Below the pieces are notes generated by a model, which had not been told where the DNA came from, made no database searches, and was given only the letters and a program-made list of their open reading frames with translations. Below, piece by piece: positions 53,998 through 62,985 of a stretch of DNA of 64,000 nucleotides. The position numbers and the translations under genes are program-made. How positions within the stretch are numbered: position 1 is the first letter of the stretch; each line of letters starts with the position of its first letter. Source of the DNA: Natronosalvus halobius (GTDB lineage Archaea; Halobacteriota; Halobacteria; Halobacteriales; Natrialbaceae); assembly GCF_024138145.1 (NCBI RefSeq), contig NZ_CP099997.1, forward strand, positions 1,984,001-2,048,000, in the 5' to 3' direction.

Positions 53998-54447
53998 TCA
54001 GGTCCCTACCCGTCGAACGGACGCAACCAGGCGCCGGTGGAGGTCTCGGCGGATACCCGCTCGAGCGAGGACGACGACGGCCAGCGGGGTGGCGCTGGCG
54101 AGAGTGAACAGGCCGCCGAAGAAGACGCCACCGCCGGTTCCGGCGTAGAGCGTGTAGAGGCTGAGCGACGCCCACCAGAGCGTCAGCACCCCGAGGCCGA
54201 GCGCCGCTAACTGACTGGCACGGAGTCCCAGTCCCTCCCTCACCACGCCGACGATGACGAGGATCGCCAGTACGCCCGGCAACACGAGTTCGGGGTCGAT
54301 GGGCACGGAACCCAGTTCCGGCCACGACGGCCACGGCAGGGGCCGATTGGCGAGCAGGACGACGTCGACGAATAGCACGAAGACTGCGAGCGCGACTTCG
54401 CTCCCTCGATGCAGGGTGCCGGGCGGGCGAACCATCTCGTTTCTCAC
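53998..54447 (-). CDS. Small polytopic membrane protein, unknown function
   Basis: A 149-residue protein with four hydrophobic segments (~18-34, ~52-67, ~75-98, ~103-128) and a basic C-terminus (RRDLHRRLVASVRRVG). No family is recognised. The gene stands between the ABC exporter (plus) and the DUF4397 gene (minus). Confidence 0.6.
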   Translation of the reverse strand: MRNEMVRPPGTLHRGSEVALAVFVLFVDVVLLANRPLPWPSWPELGSVPIDPELVLPGVLAILVIVGVVREGLGLRASQLAALGLGVLTLWWASLSLYTLYAGTGGGVFFGGLFTLASATPLAVVVLARAGIRRDLHRRLVASVRRVGT

Positions 54448-54572
54448 TCATCAGATAAGCGTAAAAACATTTCCACGGCGCTGGTTCGCTCGAGTCCGTC
54501 AGTGGATATCGAGGGGGCGAAGCAGGGCTCCAGCCGAGGAGTGAACCGCGCGACGGCGGTTTCGAGCGTCGA

Positions 54573-55337
54573 TTAGCGATCGCTCGCCGCAGCCATCGGC
54601 CCGTCGAGGGTCGCTCGGATGGTGAACTCGGCGTCGCCGTCACCCGGTTCGAGGGCACCGACCGCGTACCCGGTGTAGGCGCCGCCGCGCTCGAGGTCGA
54701 GGTCGACCGAGGCGACGGTCGTTTCGGGATCGCCGGCCGGCCGCACATCGAGCGCGTACTCGGCGGCCGGGACCGCGACGTAGTTCGATGTCTCGCCGTA
54801 GGAGAGGTCCGACACGATCGGGTTGTCGCCGTCGTTGGCGTAGAGGTCGACGGCTGGCGCGTCGGGCGAGCCGTGAACGGCCCGGAACAGGACGGAGCCG
54901 TCGTCGACCAGGACGTGCGGGCGGATGGTCCCGGCCCCGAGTTCGCCGATGGCGGCGACGGTGTAGAACGCCTGTCCGAACCAGTACTCGCGCTCGAAGA
55001 CGACGGTGTCGGCGTCGTCTGCGGCCGTGACCGTCACGGTGGTCGTCCCCGGGTCGAGCTCGAGGTACGGCGTCAGGGTGTCGTACTCGAGGCCCGAGAC
55101 GACGCGTTCGCCGTCGACCAGGACGTCGACTCCAGGCGCGTCCGGCGAGAGGTGGGCGACGCGGACGGCCGTCAGCGGCGCCCCTCGCTCGGCCGTGCCG
55201 TTCGATTCCTGGTCGTCCGGGTCCCGTTCCCGCTCGTCGTCGTCGTGTTCCCCGCGTCCGAAGACGATTCCGCTGGTCGTGGCCGCCCCGCCGGCGATGC
55301 CGAGGGCGGCGAGCGTTCGTCGTCGTGAAAGTGGCAT
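54573..55337 (-). CDS. Secreted DUF4397 domain protein
   Basis: A 254-residue protein exported by Tat: PLSRRRTLAALGIAGGAATT. An acidic linker is followed by two tandem DUF4397 repeats, each containing a variant of HLSPDAPGVDVLVDG or HGSPDAPAVDLYANDG (~58 and ~150). The fold is beta-rich. The role is unknown, though such proteins are common cell-surface components. It is divergent from the next surface protein gene. Confidence 0.88.
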   Translation of the reverse strand: MPLSRRRTLAALGIAGGAATTSGIVFGRGEHDDDERERDPDDQESNGTAERGAPLTAVRVAHLSPDAPGVDVLVDGERVVSGLEYDTLTPYLELDPGTTTVTVTAADDADTVVFEREYWFGQAFYTVAAIGELGAGTIRPHVLVDDGSVLFRAVHGSPDAPAVDLYANDGDNPIVSDLSYGETSNYVAVPAAEYALDVRPAGDPETTVASVDLDLERGGAYTGYAVGALEPGDGDAEFTIRATLDGPMAAASDR

Positions 55338-55544
55338 GGGGAAGTCGGCGGACGGCGAACGGATAAACTACTACGTCAGTTGCGGAGACAGTCAGAACGC
55401 AGTTTCGGCCTACGACTATCGCTCTGGGGTGACAGTCCGCGTAGCGAGGACGTACTCGCGTTTCCGGCCACGGGAGGCCCATCGAACCAATGTCACCGGC
55501 CATGAAACTCACCATTGTATGATTAATTTCTAATTTACTCGATA

Positions 55545-55553
55545 GAATATATT
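55545..55553 (+). promoter_or_regulatory. TATA box of the 954-residue surface protein gene
   Basis: GAATATATT centred 30 nt upstream of ATG 55579 in a markedly AT-rich segment (55517-55556). It excludes the in-frame start at 55552, which would sit inside the promoter. Confidence 0.65.
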
Positions 55554-55578
55554 GCCTTTCGCCTGCGAAGTCACACAT

Positions 55579-58443
55579 ATGCGCCGAAGAGGCTATTTGG
55601 TGGGACTCGGCACCGGCGTCGGGGTGCTCGTCTCGGTCACCGACGGGAGGCTCGCGACGGCCACGGACCTGTCCGTGCGGATCCTCGAGACGAACGACCC
55701 CGTCGAAGCCGGCGAGTACCTGACCGTCACGGCGGAGGTAACGAACACGACCGCATCGGAACTCGAGGTCACGGCTCAGTTCGTCGTGGGCGACGAACCG
55801 GTGGGTGGCCGCTGGATCTTTCAGCTCGCTAGCGGCGAGACGCGCGACATCGAGTTCAGCCACCTGACCTATCCCGTCCGCCAGGACGTCGAGTTCCCCG
55901 TCCGCATCGAGACGCGAGACGGGAGCGACGAGCGGCTCGTAACGGTTACCGGCATCGACGACCTGCCTGTCGACCGCGTGCGACCCGATTCACAGGTCAC
56001 GGTCGCGCCTGGAACCACGGTCCAGTTCGAGACCGAACCCGACGACGCGGAGAGCTACGGCGGGCTCACACACTGGTACGTCGACGACGACTACGCCGGC
56101 TGGTCGATGGGGCCGTGGCAGGCGGAGTACTTCGGCTGGACGGGTCGTGACTACTGGCAGTACATCTTCGACGAGCCCGGCACGTACACCGTTCGAGCGA
56201 GCGTCGTCCAGGAAGGGGCGAACGCGACCGCCGAGTGGACCGTCGAAGTCGCCGAGGGTGGGCACGGCGGCCCGGCCGTCGAGGAGGTTCGCCCCGTTCC
56301 CGGCCGGCTCGCCATTGGCAACGAGGAGACGGTCGAACTCGCCGTCGACGTGACCGACGCCGAGGGACGCCTCGAGGAGGTCGTCTGGTGGCTCGGTCAC
56401 GCCGACCGCATCCTGGACATCTCCTCGGTCTCGGGCTCGTCGGACACCGCGACGCTCGCAGTCGACGGTTCGTCGCTCTGTCACGGGTGTCCGGTGATCG
56501 TCTGGGTTCGCTCGAGCGACGGCACCGTGACGACGGCCCAGCCGTGGACGCCGGTCGAACCCGACGGCGGCCACCTGCACGTCTCGATCCGCGAGTCGAA
56601 CGACCCGGTCGGTGCCGGCGACCCTCTCGAGTTCGTCCTCGACCTCGAGAACGTCGGCCCGGAGGCGGCGACGCGGGAGGTCTCGATGATCGTCGGCAGC
56701 GACGTGGTCGACGCTCGTTCGGTTACGGTCGACGGCGGCGGGACGGATTCGATGACTCTGGGCTACGACACCTATCCCGTCCGCCAGGACGTCGAGTTTC
56801 CCGTCTGGGTGACGACCGGCGACGACGCGGACCACCGAACCGTCTCAGTGTACGCCGACGGCGTGGCCGACCTCGAGATCCGGATCCTCGAGACGAACGC
56901 GCCCGTGGCGGCGGGCGAGGTGCTCTCGGTGCTCGCTGAGGTCGAGAACGTGGGTACCCAATCCGAGACGCGAGACATCCACCTGGTCGCCGGCGACCGG
57001 GTCGCGAGCGAAACGGTGTCTCTCGACCCTGGTGCGGTCGAGACCCTCGAGTTAGGGTACGAGACCTATCCTGTCCGCCGAAACGTGGAATTTCCCGTGT
57101 CGGTGTGGACCGAGGGGGCCTGCGACCGCCGACTCGTGCGCGTGTACGCAGATGGACTCCCCGCGCTCGTACCGCGGATTATCGGGGTGAACGACCCCGT
57201 CACCGGAGGTGAGCGCCTCGAGGCGACGGTCGAACTCGAGAATCGGAGCGGCGAGCGCGCGACCGAGGACGTCTCGCTGGTCGTCGGCGGCGAAGTGGTC
57301 GATTCGGTGTCGGCAACCGTCGAGGGTGACGAGACGGAGACGCTCGCGCTGGGCTACGAGACGTACCCCGTCCGCCAGGACGTCGAGTTCCCGATTACCG
57401 TCTCCGCGGGCGGAGAGCGAGACGAACGGACAGTCTCGGTTCGGGGGGTCGACGGCGGTGGCGGCGACGGGGACGACGATGGCAGCGAAGATGACGAAGA
57501 CGAGGACGGCGAGGACGGCGAGGACGAAGACGGTCCCGGGAACGACGACCTCGATGTCACCTTCGTCGACTGCTCGCGCGCCGAAGTCACCGGCACCTTC
57601 GAAGACGGTGACACGATCATGGCCCACACCGCCTTCAACACGGACCACGGAATCGGGACGACCGCAGGCGAGGACTTCGTCACTATCGGCGAGCACGTCC
57701 CCGCTCCCTTCTCCGGCACCATCGTCTTCGAGATCGGCGACGACCGCAGCGTTTCCGGCGATGACTCGAGCGCCACCGTCACCGTCGAAGACTACGGCGT
57801 CCTGGGGACGGCGATCACCGGGATCGGCGGCCCGAGCGCGATCGGTCCCGAGACGACCCACTCGAACCCCCACAACTGCAGCGGGTCGATCGCCCCGGTT
57901 CCGCCGGAACTCGATGTCGCGTCCGTCTCCCCCGTGGGGGACGGCTACGACGTGACCTTCGGCTACACGAACGACAACGGCATTCCGATCGTCGTCAGGA
58001 GTTCGTTCACCGCGGGAACCGCGACCAGCCAGCCCCCGAACGAACTCACAGCTGGCGGCGGGTCGTTCACCACCCGGTGGACGCCCCAGAGCGGGGACGA
58101 GCGCCTCGAGTGGACGATCGATCTCTCGGCGTTCGGGGGTCAGGAGTCGATTCGAGTGGCGACGCAAGCGGCGAGTGCGTACGGTGACGGCGAGGAGCCC
58201 AGTAGTGACGACGGCGCGGAAACTGACGATGGTGGTGAGACAGCCGACGGAGCAAACGCAGACGGCGATGGCGAGACCGATGGCGAAGGTAGTGAAAACG
58301 GCGACGCAACCGACGATACAAACGAGACGAGCGACACAGGAAGTGGCCAAACGGATGGCACAGACGCCGAAGGGAGTGGCGACGGCGAGAGTACCGACGA
58401 TGGAACCGAGGACACAGACGACAACGCCTCGAGCGACAGATAA
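55579..58443 (+). CDS. Tat-type secreted surface protein with tandem beta-sandwich repeats
   Basis: A 954-residue protein. The Tat-like signal is MRRRGYLVGLGTGVGVLVSV. At least four tandem CARDB-like modules start with an (I/V)xE(T/S)NDPVxAG motif (RILETNDPVEAGEYLTV, SIRESNDPVGAGDPLEFV, RILETNAPVAAGEVLSV, RIIGVNDPVTGGERLEA). Each ends in a YPVR(Q/R)(D/N)VEFPV motif. A separate domain with CSRAEVTGTFEDGDTIM follows from ~655. The C-terminal ~100 residues are a Gly/Asp/Glu/Thr low-complexity tail with no visible anchor. An additional linker of Asp/Glu (DGDDDGSEDDEDEDGEDGED) separates the halves. Ligand-binding or S-layer-linked adhesion is possible. Confidence 0.85.
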   Translation: MRRRGYLVGLGTGVGVLVSVTDGRLATATDLSVRILETNDPVEAGEYLTVTAEVTNTTASELEVTAQFVVGDEPVGGRWIFQLASGETRDIEFSHLTYPVRQDVEFPVRIETRDGSDERLVTVTGIDDLPVDRVRPDSQVTVAPGTTVQFETEPDDAESYGGLTHWYVDDDYAGWSMGPWQAEYFGWTGRDYWQYIFDEPGTYTVRASVVQEGANATAEWTVEVAEGGHGGPAVEEVRPVPGRLAIGNEETVELAVDVTDAEGRLEEVVWWLGHADRILDISSVSGSSDTATLAVDGSSLCHGCPVIVWVRSSDGTVTTAQPWTPVEPDGGHLHVSIRESNDPVGAGDPLEFVLDLENVGPEAATREVSMIVGSDVVDARSVTVDGGGTDSMTLGYDTYPVRQDVEFPVWVTTGDDADHRTVSVYADGVADLEIRILETNAPVAAGEVLSVLAEVENVGTQSETRDIHLVAGDRVASETVSLDPGAVETLELGYETYPVRRNVEFPVSVWTEGACDRRLVRVYADGLPALVPRIIGVNDPVTGGERLEATVELENRSGERATEDVSLVVGGEVVDSVSATVEGDETETLALGYETYPVRQDVEFPITVSAGGERDERTVSVRGVDGGGGDGDDDGSEDDEDEDGEDGEDEDGPGNDDLDVTFVDCSRAEVTGTFEDGDTIMAHTAFNTDHGIGTTAGEDFVTIGEHVPAPFSGTIVFEIGDDRSVSGDDSSATVTVEDYGVLGTAITGIGGPSAIGPETTHSNPHNCSGSIAPVPPELDVASVSPVGDGYDVTFGYTNDNGIPIVVRSSFTAGTATSQPPNELTAGGGSFTTRWTPQSGDERLEWTIDLSAFGGQESIRVATQAASAYGDGEEPSSDDGAETDDGGETADGANADGDGETDGEGSENGDATDDTNETSDTGSGQTDGTDAEGSGDGESTDDGTEDTDDNASSDR

Positions 58444-58538
58444 TCCCGACCTCGAGGGAGGCCACCGTACACTCGAGTACGCCGACTCCTCCGAACCGTC
58501 CTCGAGGCCACGCCCTCGAAAACATCAAATAATCTGAA

Positions 58539-58940
58539 ATGAAACACGATCGCATGGTCTCCCGCGACACTCGCGTCCACCTCGTTGCCATCGCTCTCGC
58601 GATTGCCATCTTCGCCGTCGTCTCGAGGTTCGACTTCGCGACCGACGGTCCCGAACACCTCGTCGCCTTCCTCGTGAGCTACGGCATCATCTTCGGCGGC
58701 GCGCACCTCTACCTGGCCGCTCGCGGCGACGACGGCATGATCCCGACTGCGTCCCGCTGGCGGTACGTCGCCGTCGTCGCCGTCTTCCTCCTGGTCGGCG
58801 CGCTCCTGTGGGTCGCTGGCGACGCCGCACTCGGCCCCGTCACCGTCCGACAGATCGGCCTCGCGGTGCTCACGCTCACGGCCCTGGTCTACCTCGCCGT
58901 CGAATCCGTGTCGGGGTATCGGGCGACGCAACTCGAGTAG
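58539..58940 (+). CDS. Small membrane protein, four transmembrane helices
   Basis: A 133-residue hydrophobic protein: helices at ~13-30, ~42-60, ~72-90 and ~100-120. MKHDRMVSRDTRVHLVA opens the frame and a second ATG at 58554 is possible. No family is recognised with confidence. It follows the surface-protein gene by 95 bp on the same strand and converges on citrate synthase. Confidence 0.65.
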   Translation: MKHDRMVSRDTRVHLVAIALAIAIFAVVSRFDFATDGPEHLVAFLVSYGIIFGGAHLYLAARGDDGMIPTASRWRYVAVVAVFLLVGALLWVAGDAALGPVTVRQIGLAVLTLTALVYLAVESVSGYRATQLE

Positions 58941-58997
58941 CGAGCAACGCAACTCGAGTGAACTCGAGGCAACCGCAGAGAAAGAACCTGACCGGGT

Positions 58998-60146
58998 CTA
59001 CCGCTCCTCGAGCGGCACGAACGTCTGGTCCTCGGGACCCGTGTAGCGCGCTCGCGGGCGGATGAGTCGATTGTCGCGCTGGTACTCGAGCACGTGGGCG
59101 ATCCAGCCGCCGGCGCGGCTCATCGCGAAGATGGGCGTGTACGTGTCGATTGGGATACCAAGCTGGTAGTAGACCGACCCGGAGTAGAAGTCGACGTTGG
59201 GGGCGATCCCCTTCTCGACGAGGCCCTTCTCCTCGGTGAGGTAGTCCTCGATGGTCGTGGTGATCTCGTACCAGGTGTCGTCGCCGGTTTCGGCGAGTTC
59301 CTCGCTTCGTCGCTGCAGAATCTTCGCGCGGGGGTCCTTGACGTTGTAGACGCGGTGGCCGAAGCCGGGAATGCGCCGACCCTCCTCGGTCGCCTGCTCG
59401 ACCCAGTCGCGTGGATCGAGGTGGCTCTCTTCGATCTCGAAGAGAACCTCCATGACGTCCTGGTTGGCCCCGCCGTGAAGCGGCCCCGAGAGCGCCCCGA
59501 TGCCGCCGGTCAACGAACTGTAGACGTCGGCCATCGTCGAACCGATGACCATCGCGGTGAACGTCGAGGCGTTCAGGCCGTGGTCAGCGTGGAGGATGAG
59601 CGCCTGGTCGAACGTTTCGGCGGCGACGTCGTCGGGTTCCTCGCCCGTGAACATGTAGAGGAAGTTCGCCGCGTGTCCGAGATTGGGGTCGGGGTCGACC
59701 GGCTCCTCGCCCTGGCGGAAGCGCTCGAAAGCGGCCAGGACGGTCGGGATCTTGGCGGTGATCCGGCGTCCCTTTCGTAGCGAGGCCTCGAAATCCTCGG
59801 CACCGGCGTCGCTCTCGGATTCCATCGCCGAGAGCATCGACGTCGCGGTCCGAAGTGCAGCCATCGGCGTCTCGTCGGCCTCGGCCAGGCTGCGAACGGC
59901 CTCCAGGATGGCGTCGTCGACGGCCCGCTCGGCAACCATCGCGTCGGTGAACGACTCGAGTTCGCCCGCGTCGGGGAGCTGGCCGTGCCAGAGCAAGTAG
60001 AGTACCTCCTCGTAGCTGGCTCCCTCCGCGAGGTCCTCGATCGGGTACCCGCGGTAGATCAGTCGACCGGCGTCACCGTCGATCGAACTGAGCTGGGATT
60101 CGGCGACCAACACACCCTCGAGCCCTTTCTTCAGATCGTCAGCCAT
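58998..60146 (-). CDS. citZ: Citrate synthase
   Basis: A 382-residue type I/II citrate synthase condensing oxaloacetate with acetyl-CoA. Motifs: IYRGYPIEDLAEGASYEEVL, the catalytic His in ALILHADHGLNASTF (~185), GALSGPLHGGANQDVM (His ~225), GFGHRVYNVKDPRA and the Asp in APNVDFYSGSVYYQLGIP. The box AATACTTTTCC is ~29 nt upstream of ATG 60146. Monocistronic. Confidence 0.97.
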   Translation of the reverse strand: MADDLKKGLEGVLVAESQLSSIDGDAGRLIYRGYPIEDLAEGASYEEVLYLLWHGQLPDAGELESFTDAMVAERAVDDAILEAVRSLAEADETPMAALRTATSMLSAMESESDAGAEDFEASLRKGRRITAKIPTVLAAFERFRQGEEPVDPDPNLGHAANFLYMFTGEEPDDVAAETFDQALILHADHGLNASTFTAMVIGSTMADVYSSLTGGIGALSGPLHGGANQDVMEVLFEIEESHLDPRDWVEQATEEGRRIPGFGHRVYNVKDPRAKILQRRSEELAETGDDTWYEITTTIEDYLTEEKGLVEKGIAPNVDFYSGSVYYQLGIPIDTYTPIFAMSRAGGWIAHVLEYQRDNRLIRPRARYTGPEDQTFVPLEER

Positions 60147-60298
60147 AGCAGGAACTTTCGTGCGGGATTGGAAAAGTATTGCCGTTTGCCCGTTGGCACC
60201 ACGGCACTCGTCCCGGCGCCTGCATCGGTATCCATCGGATCAGGATCTCGAACGATCGGCCTCGGATCGGCTCTCGCTCGGCTGACGGCCGATTCGGG

Positions 60299-60583
60299 TC
60301 AGGGCCGTTCGTCCGCTGACAGTTCCCGTGAGAGGCCGACGGCAGCGTACACCGTCAGCGCGATCCAGACGGTTCCGGCGCTGGTCGTCGCGAGGACGAA
60401 CGCGAGCGCGACCAGGTAGCTCGACTGCTGGTTCGAGCCGGGGATAACGACGAAGAAGGCGAAGACCGCGACGGTAAACGCGACGCCGACGAGTAGCGAA
60501 ATGATTGCGTTTCGCTTTACGTCGAGGGCCTCGAGCAGGGCCGCCGTCGGCGGGCGGTCCGGACGATCCGGTGACGGTGACAC
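60299..60583 (-). CDS. Small membrane protein (DUF7536-like)
   Basis: A 94-residue protein with a Pro-rich N-terminus and the segment PPTAALLEALDVKRNAIISL. Two transmembrane helices follow (LLVGVAFTVAVFAFFVVIPG and YLVALAFVLATTSAGTVWIA). GTG 60583 is preferred over the TTG at 60610. The family label is tentative and the function unknown. Confidence 0.65.
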   Translation of the reverse strand: MSPSPDRPDRPPTAALLEALDVKRNAIISLLVGVAFTVAVFAFFVVIPGSNQQSSYLVALAFVLATTSAGTVWIALTVYAAVGLSRELSADERP

Positions 60584-60632
60584 GTTTCGATCTTTCGACC
60601 GGGTGTACAAAGCCGCGTCGGATTCGATGAGG

Positions 60633-61217
60633 TTACAACCCGAGCACGAGCCACGAGACCCCGATGAAGATGAGCATCCCGAAAACGTCGACGACGTTCG
60701 TCACGATGGGAATCGTCAGGTCGTCGGGATCGACCCCGAGTCGGTAGGAGGCGTACGTCGCGCCGAAACTGCAGACGATGGCGATGACGGCGGTCGAGAT
60801 TCCGCTGACCAGGGCGATAAAGAGCAACGTCGGGAGCGCGATGGCGATACCGAACGCGACGCCGAGCAGGTACGCACCGATCGCGAGCACCGTGAAGACC
60901 GTCACCGCCAGCGCGAGAATGGCGGCGATGTTCGCCCAGAGACCAGTATCCCGCACGTCGAACGTCGCGACGCCCAGGTGGAGGCGACTCGAGAGTCGCG
61001 AACTCAAAATCGCGCCGAGGTTGCCGCCGAGTCCGACCATCGTGGGAACCATGATCGCCAGCACGCGATACTGCTCGAGGAGCGCCTCGGCCCGATCAAG
61101 GGTGATCCCGGCCGCGAGGACGATGATCGAGAGCACGATCAGTAGGGGGAACATCGTGGAGACGATCGATCGGGCACTCCAGGAGCCCAGCGAGTCGTTC
61201 GTGGAGAGAATCGACAT
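60633..61217 (-). CDS. MgtE-type integral domain protein, half transporter B
   Basis: A 194-residue protein consisting only of the MgtE/SLC41 integral membrane domain with about five helices. MVPTMVGLGGNLGAILSSRL is the conserved family pore motif and LGVDPDDLTIPIVTNVVDVF the second. No N-domain or CBS regulatory domain is attached. It joins head to tail with the other half (stop/start overlap at 61217), so the two likely form a heterodimer resembling eukaryotic SLC41, which carries two such domains. Confidence 0.88.
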   Translation of the reverse strand: MSILSTNDSLGSWSARSIVSTMFPLLIVLSIIVLAAGITLDRAEALLEQYRVLAIMVPTMVGLGGNLGAILSSRLSSRLHLGVATFDVRDTGLWANIAAILALAVTVFTVLAIGAYLLGVAFGIAIALPTLLFIALVSGISTAVIAIVCSFGATYASYRLGVDPDDLTIPIVTNVVDVFGMLIFIGVSWLVLGL

Positions 61218-61786
61218 CAGGGCATCACCCCGACGAGTGTGACGGCAAAGACAAGAAAGAGCATGCCGAAGATGTCACCCAGCGTCGTCACGATGGGGCC
61301 GACGAGATTGTCGGGGTCGTAGCCCGCCTCGTACCCGCCGAAGAGCACCAGCAAGAGACCGAAGATCAACACGGTCGAGGTGAGCACGCCCGAAATGAGC
61401 ATGATGGCGAGAAACTCCCAGAGCGCCGCAGACTCCCAGCCAAGCACCGCCAGCGCGAGTCGCGTGAGCACGGCGATGACGATCGAGATACCGATGCCGT
61501 TGACGAAGGAGGCCACCACCGCATTGACCAGGCGTTCGTCCCACGAGAAGCGCGGCTCGATCAGCCCCTGGTGGAGCCCGCTGGCGAGTCGTCCCCCGAG
61601 CGCGCCGTAGACGTTCCCGCGCGTGGCGAGGAAGACCGGAACCATCACGAGCAGCCCGGGAAACCGTTCGACGCTGGCGAGGAGGTTCTCCAGGATGACG
61701 CCGGAGGCGAGGCCGCCGCCGAGCGCGATCAACAGCACCGGGAGCGTCTCCCGATAGATCGACACGAACTCCTCGCGAGCGCTCAT
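61217..61786 (-). CDS. MgtE-type integral domain protein, half transporter A
   Basis: A 189-residue lone MgtE integral domain: ERFPGLLVMVPVFLATRGNV with YGALGGRLASGLHQG, then GYDPDNLVGPIVTTLGDIFG. The two MgtE pore motifs are shared with half B but sequences differ, so the pair is old. The substrate is probably Mg2+ or another divalent cation. The pair is encoded upstream of crcB and near a CDF exporter. Confidence 0.88.
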   Translation of the reverse strand: MSAREEFVSIYRETLPVLLIALGGGLASGVILENLLASVERFPGLLVMVPVFLATRGNVYGALGGRLASGLHQGLIEPRFSWDERLVNAVVASFVNGIGISIVIAVLTRLALAVLGWESAALWEFLAIMLISGVLTSTVLIFGLLLVLFGGYEAGYDPDNLVGPIVTTLGDIFGMLFLVFAVTLVGVMP

Positions 61787-61844
61787 GGGGTGGCCTCCAA
61801 GCGACCGCGCGGCGTTGTTCGAGCGTTTCGTGCGGTACCGGACT

Positions 61845-61914
61845 CACTCGTTTCGGCCTCGAACGACCCACGTCGATCCTCACTCGTCTCGGTCTCGTAC
61901 GACCCACGTCGATC
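61845..61914. repeat. Two tandem 35-bp direct repeats
   Basis: Copies at 61845-61879 and 61880-61914 share TCACTCGT(T/C)TCGG(C/T)CTCG(A/T)ACG and CCCACGTCGATCC, with three mismatches. They lie upstream of the MgtE pair start. Confidence 0.75.
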
Positions 61915-62192
61915 CACTTCCGGTGCTCGTCGTTCAGCAACCTCCATAGACGTCACCCCGGACGTGCGAGCAGCGATGGCGGCGTGGACCGACGCGTCTC
62001 CTGTCGACGGAACCGTCTGCCGGAGCGTGGGGACACACCGGCTGCGCAGTTCGGCGTCGGTGTCGGTCGACGGGAGTGGCGGCCCACGTGAACATGTACG
62101 TTCGTTACTGAGACGAGTCTGATAGGCGTTTTCCTCCGCACAGTCCGTGGTAACACCCGACAGTGTACGCTCGACCGTCGTCGATCCGTTGC
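61915..62192. other. Intergenic region between MgtE and CrcB genes
   Basis: About 280 bp without a credible gene; long open frames crossing it in several phases are GC shadows. Together with the 35-bp repeats it probably holds the promoter of the MgtE pair. Confidence 0.45.
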
Positions 62193-62597
62193 TCAGAGCG
62201 TGACCAGCCACCACGCCAGCCAGATCCCGCCTATCGAGGCGAGCAGATTCGACCCGGCCGCGATGGCTGCCGGGCGACGGTCGCCGCGCTCGAGCAACTG
62301 AACGGTCTCCACCGAGAACGTCGAGAACGTCGTGAACGCGCCGCAGATTCCCGTCCCGACGAACTGGGCGGTCGCTGGTCCCGGATTGGCGAAGGTAACC
62401 ACGCCCAGCAGGAAACTCCCCAGCACGTTGACCGCGAGGGTCGCGACCGGGAACGAGTCCCAGGAGAGGCGCTGGTACACCCAGTGACGAGCGAGTGCTC
62501 CCACGGCACCACCGACGCCGACGAGGTGGGCTGGCTCGAGACCGTCCGCGAGTCGAGCCAGCTCGCTCGCGAACGAGAGCGAGAGGTCGGCGCTCAC
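62193..62597 (-). CDS. crcB: Fluoride channel CrcB (Fluc), subunit B
   Basis: A 134-residue four-helix Fluc channel that exports fluoride. Motifs: VGVGGAVGALARHWVYQRL, NVLGSFLLGVVTFA (pore Asn) and CGAFTTFSTFSVETV (Phe box and Na+ site). It retains the full set of family residues. It overlaps the upstream crcB by 4 nt. Two divergent paralogues in tandem imply an antiparallel heterodimer. Confidence 0.94.
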   Translation of the reverse strand: MSADLSLSFASELARLADGLEPAHLVGVGGAVGALARHWVYQRLSWDSFPVATLAVNVLGSFLLGVVTFANPGPATAQFVGTGICGAFTTFSTFSVETVQLLERGDRRPAAIAAGSNLLASIGGIWLAWWLVTL

Positions 62598-62980
62598 GAG
62601 CGATCACCGCCCGTCGCTCGAGCCAGCGACCGTCCGACGAAGACGCCGGCGAAGCCGAGCGCGTAGTTGCCGACGACGACGGCGCCGAATAGCAGCGGCC
62701 CATTGGCGGTCCCCGCTTGCAACGCGAAGCCGCTGTAGGTCGTCAGCGATGAGAGAAAGCCCGTCGTCAGAAAGATCCGGGTCGCCGGATCGATCCGTCC
62801 CCGGTACTGGGCCTCGTAGACCAGGAAGCCGAGGACGGCACTCCCGACGACGTTGACGGTGAGGAGGGCGAGTTCTTCGGGAAGCGCGCCGAACGCGTAG
62901 AATCGGAGGTTCGACCCGACGAAGCCGCCGATGGCGATCAGGGCGAGCGTCTCGAGTCGAGTGAGTGCGGTGTCGGACAT
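62594..62980 (-). CDS. crcB: Fluoride channel CrcB (Fluc), subunit A
   Basis: A 128-residue Fluc paralogue. Matching segments are IAIGGFVGSNLRFYAFG, NVVGSAVLGFLVYEA and TGFLSSLTTYSGFALQA. The second Phe of the Phe box is replaced (TTYSGF in place of TTFSTF), which is common in the partner of a dual-subunit channel. ATG 62980 is 5 nt after the riboswitch switching stem. It is the first gene of the operon. Confidence 0.92.
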   Translation of the reverse strand: MSDTALTRLETLALIAIGGFVGSNLRFYAFGALPEELALLTVNVVGSAVLGFLVYEAQYRGRIDPATRIFLTTGFLSSLTTYSGFALQAGTANGPLLFGAVVVGNYALGFAGVFVGRSLARATGGDRS

Positions 62981-62985
62981 GCTGG

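Noticed and set aside
52406-54748. 780-residue minus-strand frame over the ABC exporter
   Set aside because: Composed of shadow sequence across an intact ABC transporter and the intergenic region; no family match.
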